Origin: Gemmatimonadales bacterium
GTDB taxonomy: Bacteria > Gemmatimonadota > Gemmatimonadetes > Gemmatimonadales > JACORV01
Reading direction: 5' to 3'
DNA length: 58,757 nucleotides
Assembly: GCA_030697825.1 (NCBI GenBank)
Contig: JAUYOW010000199.1
Location: 1-58,757 of the forward strand
The position numbers were made by a program, and so were the translations under genes. Of the stretch, positions 26,513-34,785 are shown one piece after another (position 1 is the first letter of the stretch; the number at the start of each line of letters is the position of its first letter). The notes beneath the pieces are model-generated. The model searched no databases and had not been told where the DNA came from. It worked only from the letters and a program-made list of their open reading frames with translations.

Positions 26513-26862
26513 CCGACCATCTGAGCAGGTCGCTCGACCGCATCTCCCGCGTGCGCGGCGTGAGGGGCTCGATGTTCGTCGCGGCCGACGACGGGATCGT
26601 GGTCGAGCAGCTGCTGATGGAAGGAGTGGACGGCCGGGCGGTGGCGGCGTTCGCCGCCTCGCTGGCCAGGAAGGTGAGCGGCGCGGCGGCCGCGACCGGC
26701 GGCGGCAAGGTCCGGTTCATCCAGATGGCGGCCGAGGGCGGCACCCTGCTGGTGGCGCAGGCGCCGCCCGAACTGTTGGTCGTGGCGGTAGCCGACCCCG
26801 GCGTCAACATTGGGCTCGCGCGCCTCGAGATGATGCGCGCGGCGGAGGCAGCGGCCCAGTGA
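26509..26862 (+). CDS. Roadblock/LC7-domain protein (MglB-like)
   Basis: A single 117-residue roadblock domain: SRSLDRISRVRGVRGSMFVAADDGIVVEQ, then FAASLARKV, then VRFIQMAAEGGTLLVAQA, which fits MglB and other GTPase-activating roadblock dimers. In Myxococcus MglB is the GAP of MglA and sets polarity; the MglA-like GTPase is 0.5 kb downstream. GTG start overlaps the previous stop (GTGA). Confidence 0.85.
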   Translation: MTDHLSRSLDRISRVRGVRGSMFVAADDGIVVEQLLMEGVDGRAVAAFAASLARKVSGAAAATGGGKVRFIQMAAEGGTLLVAQAPPELLVVAVADPGVNIGLARLEMMRAAEAAAQ

Positions 26863-27326
26863 GCACTACCGTCGTCGAAGCTTGGACCGAGCTGCCGCTC
26901 GTCCGCTACGTGGCCCAGTCCAGCGCCCGCATCGTCGTCGTCATGACGCCGGCGGGGCAGGTCCTCGCGCAACACGGATTCACGCGCGCCGTCGACCTGA
27001 TGTCGGCCTGCGCCCTCGGCGCGGCGATCATGGCGTCTTCCGGCGCGCTGGCGCAGCTGTTGGGTGAGGAGGGTTTCGCCGCCCTCCACCACTCCGGCCA
27101 CAAGCACGGCATTCATCTCGCCGCGTGCGCCACGCCGCGGGGGCCGCTCATCGCCCTCACTGTCTTCGGGAAGGAGACGTCCATCGGGCTGGTGCAACTC
27201 TTCCACGAGGAGTTCGTGGTGGCGCTCAAGCAGGCGGCGCCCGTCGATCAGGAGCGGAAACCGATCCTCGCCGCCGACTTCGAGTCTGAGCTCAACAGCA
27301 GTCTAACTTCACTTTTCCGCCGGTGA
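26859..27326 (+). CDS. Second roadblock/LC7-domain protein
   Basis: A 155-residue protein with the roadblock fold pattern ([70 protein letters not shown]), plus a short C-terminal extension. It differs from the previous roadblock protein in length and sequence, so the two could form a heterodimer on the GTPase, as MglB/RomR-type or Rag/Ragulator-like assemblies do. GTG overlaps the previous stop; its own stop lies 4 bp before mglA. Confidence 0.82.
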   Translation: MSTTVVEAWTELPLVRYVAQSSARIVVVMTPAGQVLAQHGFTRAVDLMSACALGAAIMASSGALAQLLGEEGFAALHHSGHKHGIHLAACATPRGPLIALTVFGKETSIGLVQLFHEEFVVALKQAAPVDQERKPILAADFESELNSSLTSLFRR

Positions 27327-27330
27327 CGCC

Positions 27331-27942
27331 ATGTCGCTCGTGAACTTCACGACGCGCGAGATCACGTGCAAGATCGTCTACTACGGCCCCGGTAGGTCCG
27401 GCAAGACGAGCAACCTGCATTACATCTACAGCCAGGTGCCGGACGACCGGAAAGGACGGATGGTCTCGCTGGCGACCCAGACCGACCGGACGCTGTTCTT
27501 CGATTTTCTGCCGCTGGACCTCGGCTCGATCTCGGGCTTCACGACCAAGTTCCAGCTGTACACGGTGCCCGGCCAGGTCTACTACAACGCGACCCGCAAG
27601 CTCGTCCTCCAGGGCGCGGACGGAGTCGTGTTCGTAGCCGACAGCCAGATCCGCCAGCTCGACGAGAACATCGAAAGCCTGCAGAACCTGCACGTCAACG
27701 TCCTCGAGCACGGGATCGACATCCGGGGCCTGCCCACGGTGGTGCAGTTCAACAAGCAGGACCTCCCGCGCGAGCTGATCCTCTCGCCGGAGGAGCTCGA
27801 CGATGCTCTCAACTTCCGCGCGCACCCGACTTTCCCGGCCGACGCGCTTCACGGGGCTGGTGTCTTCGAGACGCTCAAGGCGATCAGTGCCGAAGTGCTG
27901 CGCAAGCTGAGCGAGGGCGCAGCGGCCGCGCGGCGCGGCTAG
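27331..27942 (+). CDS. mglA: MglA-type small Ras-like GTPase
   Basis: A 203-residue GTPase of the MglA group-1 type. The P-loop is GPGRSGKTS at 19-27; [12 protein letters not shown] contains R53/T54; the PM3 motif is TVPGQ, with T78 instead of the Asp of Ras, a hallmark of MglA, and Q82; NKQD is at 141-144. These are the same residue numbers as in Myxococcus xanthus MglA, where R53 and Q82 act in MglB-stimulated hydrolysis. MglA-GTP marks the leading pole and drives pili and gliding. Here it is likely regulated by the two adjacent roadblock proteins. Confidence 0.94.
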   Translation: MSLVNFTTREITCKIVYYGPGRSGKTSNLHYIYSQVPDDRKGRMVSLATQTDRTLFFDFLPLDLGSISGFTTKFQLYTVPGQVYYNATRKLVLQGADGVVFVADSQIRQLDENIESLQNLHVNVLEHGIDIRGLPTVVQFNKQDLPRELILSPEELDDALNFRAHPTFPADALHGAGVFETLKAISAEVLRKLSEGAAAARRG

Positions 27943-27943
27943 C

Positions 27944-29902
27944 GTGGACCTTAACCCACGGTTCCGGTTCGAGTCCTTCGTCGTGGGCGCCAGCAACCGG
28001 CTCGCGGCGACCGCGTCGCAGGCCGTCGCGGCCTCACCCGGGGCCGCCTACAACCCTCTCTTCCTTTACGCGAAGTCGGGGCTCGGCAAGACCCACCTCC
28101 TCCAGGCTGTCGGCCACGGAGTGCTCGATCGCCAGCCGGCGATGCGGGTCCGCTACCTGACCCTCGAGGAGTTCGTCGAGCAGTACCACGCCGCCGTCGC
28201 GGCGGGCCAGAGCGACGCTTTCCGGAGGAGCGCGGAAGAGGCCGACGTCCTGCTCATCGACGACGTGCAGTTCCTCGCCAAGCACCGCGAGCTTCAGTCG
28301 GAGCTGCTGCGCCTCTCCGAGGCGCTCCAGGTCGCGGAGTGCCAGCTGGTCCTCACGTCGGACCGGCCGCCGTCGGAGATCCAGGACCTGGACGAGCGGC
28401 TGGTCTCGCGCCTCTCCGGCGGTCTCCTGGTGGACATGGCGGCGCCCGATTTCGAGACCCGTCTGGCGATCCTCCGGCGCAAGTCCGACGAGCGCGGTAT
28501 GGTGTTCGCCTCTGGCGTGCTGGAGACGGTGGCGGAGGTCGGCGCGTCGAACGTGCGGGAGCTGGTCGGGCTCGTGAACCGCCTGATCGCGTTCCAGGCC
28601 GTGAGCGACACGCCGCTCACTCCGCAGGGCGCGCGCTCCCTCCTCACCGGCGAAGTGTCCGAGGGCGGGGAGGCCGCCGCATCCGCGCCCCCGCCTCCGC
28701 CGGCCGCGGCCGAGGAGGTCCGCGACGAGTTCTCTGCCTTTCTCTCCGCAGTCACGCGCACGGTGGCGCAGTCGCTCGATGCCTGGCGCTCGCGCATCGG
28801 CGAAGCGGTGATGCGGTGGCAGGGCGAGGGTTACCGGACCGCGCGGCTCGAGCAGCTGCTCCACAGCGAGAGCGTCCCCGACGTGGACGGCGCGATCGCG
28901 AAGTTCGCCGCCGACGTCGAGGAGCTGCAGCGCCTGGCGGGAGAGGTGGCCGGGCTGGATGCCGCCGCGGCGGGGCACGCGCGTTTCCGAGACCCCGACC
29001 GACTCGACGAGGCGCGCGCGTTCGCCGCGCGACTGCTCGAGGGTACCGCCCCGCCCCCGGCGCCCTCCGCGGCGCTGTCCTTCGACGACTACATCGAGGG
29101 CCAGGCCAACGAGGCCGTGGTGCGCGCGGCGCGGCTCATCGCGCGCGAGCCCGGCCGGCGGTACAACCCGCTCTTCATCGTGGGGCCGAGCGGGGTGGGG
29201 AAGACCCACCTCCTGCATGCGGTCGGAAACGCGCTCGCCGCGGGGCCGTCCGGCACGACGGTCGCGTGCCTCTCCTCCCAGTCGTTCGTCGAGGAGTTGG
29301 TCGCGGCGATTGACGGAGGCAACATCGAGTGGTGGCGGCGCCGCTACGGCCGCGCCGACGCCCTCCTGGTGGACGACGTGCAGCTCATCGCGGGCAAGGA
29401 GCGGACCCAGGAGGAGCTGCTCAACCTCTTCAACGCACTAGCCGACGCCGAGAAGCAGCTCGTCTTCACCGCCGACCGCCTGCCGGCCCAGCTCAAGGAC
29501 ATCGCGCCGCGTCTTGTCACCCGGTTCGAAGGTGGCCTCGTCGCGGAACTCGGCGCGCCCGACCGCACCATGCGGGAGAAGATGGTGCGGAAGCTGCTCC
29601 AGGCGCATGGCGTCGCCGCTGAGGACGACGTCGTCCAGTACCTGGCCGCGCGGCCGGCCGACAGCGCGCGGGCGGTGCGGGGGCTCGTGAACCGAGCCCT
29701 GTCGTCCATGGGCTCCGCCGACTCCGCGCTGACCATGCGGACGGCGCGGACCGCGATCGAGGGCCGCACGGCTCGCCCGTCGCAGGCCCAGGCGATCTCG
29801 GCGCTGGTCCCGTCCGGACTCGATCCCGCGCTCGCGAGCCGCGAGAAGATCGTGTGGGACTGGCCCGACGCAGGTGAGCGGCTGATCGAGGAGCTGCGCT
29901 GA
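27944..29902 (+). CDS. Tandem DnaA-type AAA+ protein lacking DNA-binding domain IV
   Basis: A 652-residue protein with two DnaA-like AAA+ modules. Module 1 (about 8-235): Walker A AKSGLGKTH (43-51), Walker B LLIDDVQF (103-110), Arg-finger R156 (ERLVSRL), sensor II NVREL (R205). Module 2 (about 384-605): GPSGVGKT (414-421), LLVDDVQL (D477/D478), R527, sensor II R579. Residues about 240-380 are a Pro-rich and helical linker. Neither end has the DnaA domain IV HTH, and dnaN is not adjacent, so it is not the replication initiator. It lies 1 base after mglA and overlaps the DUF4388 gene. Both modules look ATP-competent; the function is unknown. Confidence 0.85.
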   Translation: MDLNPRFRFESFVVGASNRLAATASQAVAASPGAAYNPLFLYAKSGLGKTHLLQAVGHGVLDRQPAMRVRYLTLEEFVEQYHAAVAAGQSDAFRRSAEEADVLLIDDVQFLAKHRELQSELLRLSEALQVAECQLVLTSDRPPSEIQDLDERLVSRLSGGLLVDMAAPDFETRLAILRRKSDERGMVFASGVLETVAEVGASNVRELVGLVNRLIAFQAVSDTPLTPQGARSLLTGEVSEGGEAAASAPPPPPAAAEEVRDEFSAFLSAVTRTVAQSLDAWRSRIGEAVMRWQGEGYRTARLEQLLHSESVPDVDGAIAKFAADVEELQRLAGEVAGLDAAAAGHARFRDPDRLDEARAFAARLLEGTAPPPAPSAALSFDDYIEGQANEAVVRAARLIAREPGRRYNPLFIVGPSGVGKTHLLHAVGNALAAGPSGTTVACLSSQSFVEELVAAIDGGNIEWWRRRYGRADALLVDDVQLIAGKERTQEELLNLFNALADAEKQLVFTADRLPAQLKDIAPRLVTRFEGGLVAELGAPDRTMREKMVRKLLQAHGVAAEDDVVQYLAARPADSARAVRGLVNRALSSMGSADSALTMRTARTAIEGRTARPSQAQAISALVPSGLDPALASREKIVWDWPDAGERLIEELR

Positions 29903-31524
29903 TGGCGATCAAGGGCAGCCTGCGCGAAGCGAGCCTACCCGACGTCCTCCAGTTGCTCTCGATGGGGCAGAAGACGGGGTGCCTCTCGGTCGCAGACCGG
30001 AGCAACTTCGGCTACATCTTCTTCGACGCGGGCTCCATCACCTACGCCTCGATCGTCAACCGGCGGGACCGCCTCGGCGACATCCTGGTCAAGAGCGGCC
30101 TCATCACCGGCGAACAGCTCCAGGCCGCCATCGACCGCCAGGCGAAGGTGCGCAACAAGCGACTGGGCGAGATCCTGGTGGAGATGGGCGCCCTCTCGCG
30201 TCCGGACCTCGAGCGCTACATGCGGGTGCAGATCGAAGAGGCGGTCTACTACCTCTTCACGTGGTCGTCGGGGACGTTCAGCTTCGAGAGCGAGGTCCGT
30301 CCCGAAGAGCAGGACTTCTTGGTCCGCATCGGCCCCGAGTCCCTCCTCCTCGAGGGCGCGCGGCGGGTGGACGAGTGGAGCCTCATCGAGAAGAAGATCC
30401 CGAGCTTCGACCTGATCTTCGTGGTCGAGCGGCAGCGGCTCGAGACCTCGGACGTGCATCTTACCGCTGAACAGGAGCGGATAATCCGGCTGCTCGACGG
30501 CCAGCGCGACGTGGCGCGCGTCCTGGAGGACTCGGGCCTGCTCGAATTCGAGGTCGGCAAGGCGCTATTTGGCCTCATCACCGCCGGCTTCGCCCACCGC
30601 CTGGGAAAGACGCAGGCTTTCGAGGGGGCGCCCGCGGCCAACGAGCGGCGAGTCGAGGAACACCGTAACCTCGGACTGGCGTTCTACAAGACCGGGATGT
30701 TCGACGAGGCGGGACGGGAGTTCCACCGCGTGGTGGACCTTCGCGCCCAGGACGAGCAGGCGCACTTCTTCCTCGGCCTGGTCGCGCTGAGGCAGTCCCG
30801 GTGGGGCGACGCGGTGGACGCACTGCGCCACGCGGTCGAGCAGAGCGGCGGACGCGGGGCGGTGCTGCACAACCTGGCGGTGGCGCTGGAGCAGATGGGG
30901 CGGCTCGCCGAGGCCGACGCCGCGTTCGCCGCCGCGGCCGCGCGCGCGCCTAACGACGCGCGCGTCCTGGTCGGTTGGGGTGTGGTAGCGCTCAAGCGCG
31001 GGCTTGGTGAGGAGGCGGTCGAGCGTCTCGACCGGGCGCGCGGCTTGCTCGGGGAGAAGCCCCCGTCCGCGGTGTGGTACTGGGCGCGGGCGCTCGCCGC
31101 CGTCGTGGCGGGAGCTCAGGAGGGCGCGATCGCCGTGGCTGAAGAGGGAGTGGGCCGCTATCCCAAGAGCGCGCCGCTCCGCAACAACCTGGCGGCCCTG
31201 CTGGAGCGCGCCGGCCAGCTGGAGCGGGCCGAGCAACTGCTCGCCGCCGCGCTCGAGGATGACCCGTCGCTCCCGCAGCTGTCGAAGAACCTCGGGGACC
31301 TCTGCTACCGGAGCGGCCGTGCCGAGGAGGCGCAGCAGGCGTACCAGCGGGCCATCAAGCTCGCGCCGCGGCTCGGGGAGGACGTCTACTTCAAGCTCGG
31401 CAACCTCGCCTTCAAGCAACTCCGCCAGGACGAGGCGATGGGCTACTGGCGCGAGGTGATCGCGATGGACCCAACCCACGAGCTGGCGCGGCGCAACCTC
31501 GAGACGCTGGAGCGGGTGAGGTGA
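29902..31524 (+). CDS. DUF4388-TPR protein with MshEN-like repeats (B)
   Basis: A 540-residue paralogue of the protein at 24415. It opens with DUF4388 (MAIKGSLREASLPDVLQLLS), followed by two 24-residue motifs at 57-80 (RLGDILVKSG, ending Q80) and 87-110 (RLGEILVEMG, ending Q110), separated by six residues. This is close to the tandem MshEN motif of c-di-GMP-binding proteins. A winged-helix-like segment lies near 185-225, and at least six TPRs fill residues 250-540. It overlaps the previous stop by one base (TGATG). It and its paralogue bracket the roadblock/MglA/AAA+ genes. Confidence 0.82.
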   Translation: MAIKGSLREASLPDVLQLLSMGQKTGCLSVADRSNFGYIFFDAGSITYASIVNRRDRLGDILVKSGLITGEQLQAAIDRQAKVRNKRLGEILVEMGALSRPDLERYMRVQIEEAVYYLFTWSSGTFSFESEVRPEEQDFLVRIGPESLLLEGARRVDEWSLIEKKIPSFDLIFVVERQRLETSDVHLTAEQERIIRLLDGQRDVARVLEDSGLLEFEVGKALFGLITAGFAHRLGKTQAFEGAPAANERRVEEHRNLGLAFYKTGMFDEAGREFHRVVDLRAQDEQAHFFLGLVALRQSRWGDAVDALRHAVEQSGGRGAVLHNLAVALEQMGRLAEADAAFAAAAARAPNDARVLVGWGVVALKRGLGEEAVERLDRARGLLGEKPPSAVWYWARALAAVVAGAQEGAIAVAEEGVGRYPKSAPLRNNLAALLERAGQLERAEQLLAAALEDDPSLPQLSKNLGDLCYRSGRAEEAQQAYQRAIKLAPRLGEDVYFKLGNLAFKQLRQDEAMGYWREVIAMDPTHELARRNLETLERVR

Positions 31525-32342
31525 TGGCCGCCGCGTCGCCGGATGATGCCTCGCTGGGCGCACTCCTCGCCAAGATCGAGCGCATGCGGGGCTTCGCCAT
31601 CAGCAGCTACAAGGAGCCGTGCCTGCGGCGGCGGCTGGCGGTGCGGATGCGGGCCCGCGGCGTCCACACCTTCGGCGCGTACGCCGCGGTCCTCGACCGC
31701 GCCCCCGAGGAGTACGACCTGCTCCTCGACGCGCTCACGATCAACGTCACGAAGTTCTTCCGCAACCCGGAGACCTACGCGCTGCTCCGGAGCCGGGTGG
31801 TCCCGGAGTTGGCGGGCCACCACCGGGCAGTCGCCGTGTGGTCGGCCGGCTGCGCGACCGGCGAGGAGCCGTACTCGCTCGCCCTCCTCTTCGCGGAGCA
31901 AGCCGCCCTGGGCGCGGTGGCGGGTGCGCGCAGCCACGTGCGCATCGACGCCACGGACCTCGATCCCGCCGTGATCGAGACCATGAAGCGCGCCGAATAC
32001 GCGGCGCCCGCCGTGGAAGAGGTGCCGAAGGCCCTCCTGAACCGGTACTTCTCTCCGGGGCCGCCGTTCCGCCTCGATGCGGCCATCACTCGCCTGGTGC
32101 GCCCGATGCGGCACGACCTGACGCGCGATCCTCCGCCGCATCCGCCGTACGACCTCATCGTCTGCCGTAACGTGGTCATCTACTTCGACCGCCCCACTCA
32201 GGAGCGGCTCTTCCAGAGGCTCTTCGACGCGCTGGTGCCGGGCGGCTACCTGCTGCTCGGCAAGGTCGAGACGTTGTTCGGGCCGCCGCGGGGCAAGTTC
32301 CATCTCGAGGATCCGCGCGAGCGGCTATTCCGCCGGCCGTGA
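31524..32342 (+). CDS. cheR: CheR-type protein-glutamate O-methyltransferase
   Basis: CheR methylates chemoreceptor glutamates using SAM. The N-terminal helical domain (LRRRLAVRMRARG) is followed by TINVTKFFRNP and the SAM-binding WSAGCATGEEPYSLA (106-120), then DATDLDP, VCRNVVIYFD, and LLLGKVETL; all are diagnostic. The ATG at 31524 (272 residues) overlaps the previous stop; a GTG at 31521 is an equal alternative. It must act on receptors encoded elsewhere, because none is in this cluster. Confidence 0.94.
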   Translation: MAAASPDDASLGALLAKIERMRGFAISSYKEPCLRRRLAVRMRARGVHTFGAYAAVLDRAPEEYDLLLDALTINVTKFFRNPETYALLRSRVVPELAGHHRAVAVWSAGCATGEEPYSLALLFAEQAALGAVAGARSHVRIDATDLDPAVIETMKRAEYAAPAVEEVPKALLNRYFSPGPPFRLDAAITRLVRPMRHDLTRDPPPHPPYDLIVCRNVVIYFDRPTQERLFQRLFDALVPGGYLLLGKVETLFGPPRGKFHLEDPRERLFRRP

Positions 32343-32821
32343 ACGAGCGCATCGTCAAGGTCGCGGACTGGGCGGCGGACACCGGAGACACGGTCCTAGT
32401 GACGCTGGGCCTCGGCTCATGCGTGGCGATGACACTCTACGATCCGGTCGCCCAGGCCGGCGCGCTGGCGCATCTGATGCTTCCGTCGCAGGCGCTGTCG
32501 CAGGACCGCTCCCGCCCGGGCAAGTTCCCGGAGACGGCGCTGCCGGTGCTGCTCGAGCGGCTGACCGCCCTGGGAGCGTCTCGGCGGCGGTTGCGGGCGC
32601 GGCTGGTCGGCGGCGCGAGCATGTTCGCCAACACTTCCGCCCCCGGGGCGCCGGGCATGGGGGAGCGCAACGTGCTCGCGGCCAGGGACGTGCTGAAGTC
32701 CGCGCACCTCCCGATAGTCGGTGAGGACACCGGGAAGGCCCACGGGCGATCGGTCTACTTCTATCTTCGGGATGGTCGGCTCGAAGTCCGGTCGGTCGCG
32801 CATGGGAACCGAGAGGTCTGA
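32339..32821 (+). CDS. cheD: CheD-type receptor glutamine deamidase
   Basis: CheD deamidates receptor glutamines and stimulates CheC. Catalytic C28 in GLGSCVA, H45 in AHLMLP and the GGASMF loop are conserved, and the length (160 residues) fits. GTG at 32339 overlaps the cheR stop by 4 bp. Its presence with CheC (21095) suggests the Bacillus/Thermotoga CheC-CheD-CheY-P adaptation loop. Confidence 0.93.
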   Translation: MNERIVKVADWAADTGDTVLVTLGLGSCVAMTLYDPVAQAGALAHLMLPSQALSQDRSRPGKFPETALPVLLERLTALGASRRRLRARLVGGASMFANTSAPGAPGMGERNVLAARDVLKSAHLPIVGEDTGKAHGRSVYFYLRDGRLEVRSVAHGNREV

Positions 32822-33884
32822 GCGGAGGCCGTCCGTCCTGGTGGTGGACGATAGTGCCCTGATGCGCCGGGTACTCTCGGACATCATCACGGGTTCGGGC
32901 GAGTTCCGCGTCGTCGGCACGGCGCGCAACGGTCTCGACGCGGTCAGGAAGGTGCACGCCTACCAGCCGGACCTGGTGACGATGGACTTGTCCATGCCCG
33001 AGCTCGACGGCTTGGGCGCGATCGGGTACATCATGAGCGAGACGCCGCGTCCCATCGTCGTGGTGAGCGCGCGCGCGGGCCGCGACTGCGAGGAAGCGAT
33101 CCGCGCTCTCGAGCTGGGCGCGGTGGACCTGGTCGAGAAGCCCGACGGGAGCGGCAGGGACTCGGCGGCGACCGTGGCGCCGCGGCTGATCGCCGCGTTG
33201 CGCGCCGCGGTGGCCGCGGACTTGGGCCACGTGCGGGTGATGGCGCGCCCGCGGCCCGCGCAACCCCGCGGCCCGGAGACCCCGGGAACGGCGCGCCTCG
33301 CGCTGGCCATCGCCGCCTCGACGGGGGGGCCGCGCGCGCTCGCGGAGGTGATCCCGGCGTTGCCGGCCGGGCTCCAGGCGGCGACGCTGGTCGTGCAGCA
33401 CATGCCTGGCGGCTTCACCAGGAGCCTCGCCGAGCGGCTGGACAGCCAGTCCCGGCTGCGGGTGGTGGAAGCCGAGCACGGCGTCGTGGCCCACGCCGAC
33501 ACCGTCTACATCGCGCCGGGCGACTACCACCTTCGGGTGCGCGGCCATGCCGGCGCGGCGACGCTCGAGCTCTCGCGGGAGCCGACGCTGTGGGGTGTAC
33601 GGCCGGCCGCCGACCACCTCTTCCGTTCCGTCGCCGAGGTGTTCGGCCCGGCTTCGGTGGGCGTGGTGCTGACGGGGATGGGGCGCGACGGGGCGGAGGG
33701 CCTGCTGGCCATACGCGAGGCCGGCGGCGCGACGATCGCCCAGGATCGCGATACGGCGGTAGTCTACGGCATGCCGCTCGCGGCGGTGCAGGTCGGGGGC
33801 GCGCGCGAGGTGGCGCCGCTCGATCGCATCGCGGAGCGCAGCTCCACCGAACTGATGCGCCTGCGCCTGACGGGACGCGCGTGA
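32802..33884 (+). CDS. cheB: CheB-type protein-glutamate methylesterase/response regulator
   Basis: CheB removes receptor methyl groups when phosphorylated by CheA. It has an N-terminal receiver (D16/D17, phospho-acceptor D62 in [10 protein letters not shown]) and the esterase domain with catalytic S173 ([10 protein letters not shown]), H200 (QHMPGGF) and D296 (GMGRDGAEG). Start ATG 32802 overlaps cheD by 20 bp and gives 360 residues. Confidence 0.95.
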   Translation: MGTERSERRPSVLVVDDSALMRRVLSDIITGSGEFRVVGTARNGLDAVRKVHAYQPDLVTMDLSMPELDGLGAIGYIMSETPRPIVVVSARAGRDCEEAIRALELGAVDLVEKPDGSGRDSAATVAPRLIAALRAAVAADLGHVRVMARPRPAQPRGPETPGTARLALAIAASTGGPRALAEVIPALPAGLQAATLVVQHMPGGFTRSLAERLDSQSRLRVVEAEHGVVAHADTVYIAPGDYHLRVRGHAGAATLELSREPTLWGVRPAADHLFRSVAEVFGPASVGVVLTGMGRDGAEGLLAIREAGGATIAQDRDTAVVYGMPLAAVQVGGAREVAPLDRIAERSSTELMRLRLTGRA

Positions 33885-34309
33885 TCGCGGCCGAGGCCTT
33901 CCTGGTGGTGCGCGCCGGCGGGGAGCGGTACGGCATCGGCCTGGGCATGGTGCGTGAGGTGGTGGACGTCTCGGTGCTGCGTGCAGTGCCCGCGCGCACT
34001 CCGGCGATGCGCGGTGTGATGCTGCTGCGCGAGCGGTTCCTATCGCTGGTTCACCTCGGGGCGCTGCTAGCGGGGGGCGTGCCGGCGCCGGCAGTGGGGG
34101 ACACGGCGGTAGTCGTGTACGTGGGCGAGGCGGCCGTCGCTCTCGAGGTGGACGAAGTGCTCGAGGTCGTGGAGGGCGGCGCGACGTTCGTGGGGAGCGC
34201 GCCGGCGTCGTGGGCGGCGGGGGTGTGGCGCGTGGGTACCGAACTGGTCACGGTGATCGACCTGGAAGCCTTGGCCGAGCGCCTGACCGCAATCGAGGAG
34301 CCGGCATGA
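33881..34309 (+). CDS. cheW: CheW-like adaptor (second)
   Basis: A single CheW domain of 142 residues ([43 protein letters not shown]). Its core deviates from the usual LRGxxxPxxD pattern ([15 protein letters not shown]), so it may be a specialised or competing adaptor. GTG overlaps the cheB stop by 4 bp. Confidence 0.85.
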   Translation: MIAAEAFLVVRAGGERYGIGLGMVREVVDVSVLRAVPARTPAMRGVMLLRERFLSLVHLGALLAGGVPAPAVGDTAVVVYVGEAAVALEVDEVLEVVEGGATFVGSAPASWAAGVWRVGTELVTVIDLEALAERLTAIEEPA

Positions 34310-34785
34310 GCCAAGGTGACGACATCCAGGTCGTCGTCTTCCGCGTGGGCGGGCAGGAGTTCGCCTTCAACGTCTTCCACGTCCAGCGCATTCTGCGCTA
34401 CGAGGCGCCGTCGCCACTGCCCAAGGCCCCCGCCTTCCTCGAGGGGATCCTGCAGGTGCACGGCGCGGTCGTGCCGGTGATCGATCTGCGAAAGCGGTTC
34501 GAGCTCGCCGATGCGCGCCTGCGCGAGGAAACGCGGATGATGGTACTCGAGTGCGACGGGGTGAATGTGGCGGTCATCGTGGACGCGGTCCTCGAAGTGC
34601 TGCGTATCAGCTCCGAAGCCGTCAGCCTGCCGCCCGCCGTGGTTCGCGGCCTCGCCGCCGAGTACATCCAGGGCATCATCACGGTCGGGGCGCGGACGGT
34701 CGTCCTCCTTCAGACCGGCCGGCTCGTCACTTCGTCGGAGCGGATCTCGCTCGAGGCCATCCAGGCGGAGCCGGTCCATGGCTGA
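34306..34785 (+). CDS. cheW: CheW-like adaptor (third)
   Basis: A 159-residue CheW with the canonical core (VVVFRVGGQEFAFNVFHVQRIL; FLEGILQVHGAVVPVIDLRKRF; VAVIVDAVLEVL). It follows the usual pattern more closely than the second CheW. ATG overlaps the previous stop (ATGA), and its 3' end overlaps the next gene by 8 bp. Confidence 0.9.
   Translation: MSQGDDIQVVVFRVGGQEFAFNVFHVQRILRYEAPSPLPKAPAFLEGILQVHGAVVPVIDLRKRFELADARLREETRMMVLECDGVNVAVIVDAVLEVLRISSEAVSLPPAVVRGLAAEYIQGIITVGARTVVLLQTGRLVTSSERISLEAIQAEPVHG

Noticed and set aside
27944-29902. Replication initiator dnaA and nearby origin
   Set aside because: The protein lacks domain IV, has two AAA+ modules, and no dnaN, recF or DnaA-box cluster is nearby.
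33919-33931. A 12-of-13 match to the GGGGAGCGGTACC motif in the second cheW
   Set aside because: It encodes the ordinary CheW residues GERYG in a conserved part of the protein and has no tandem repeat or hairpin beside it.
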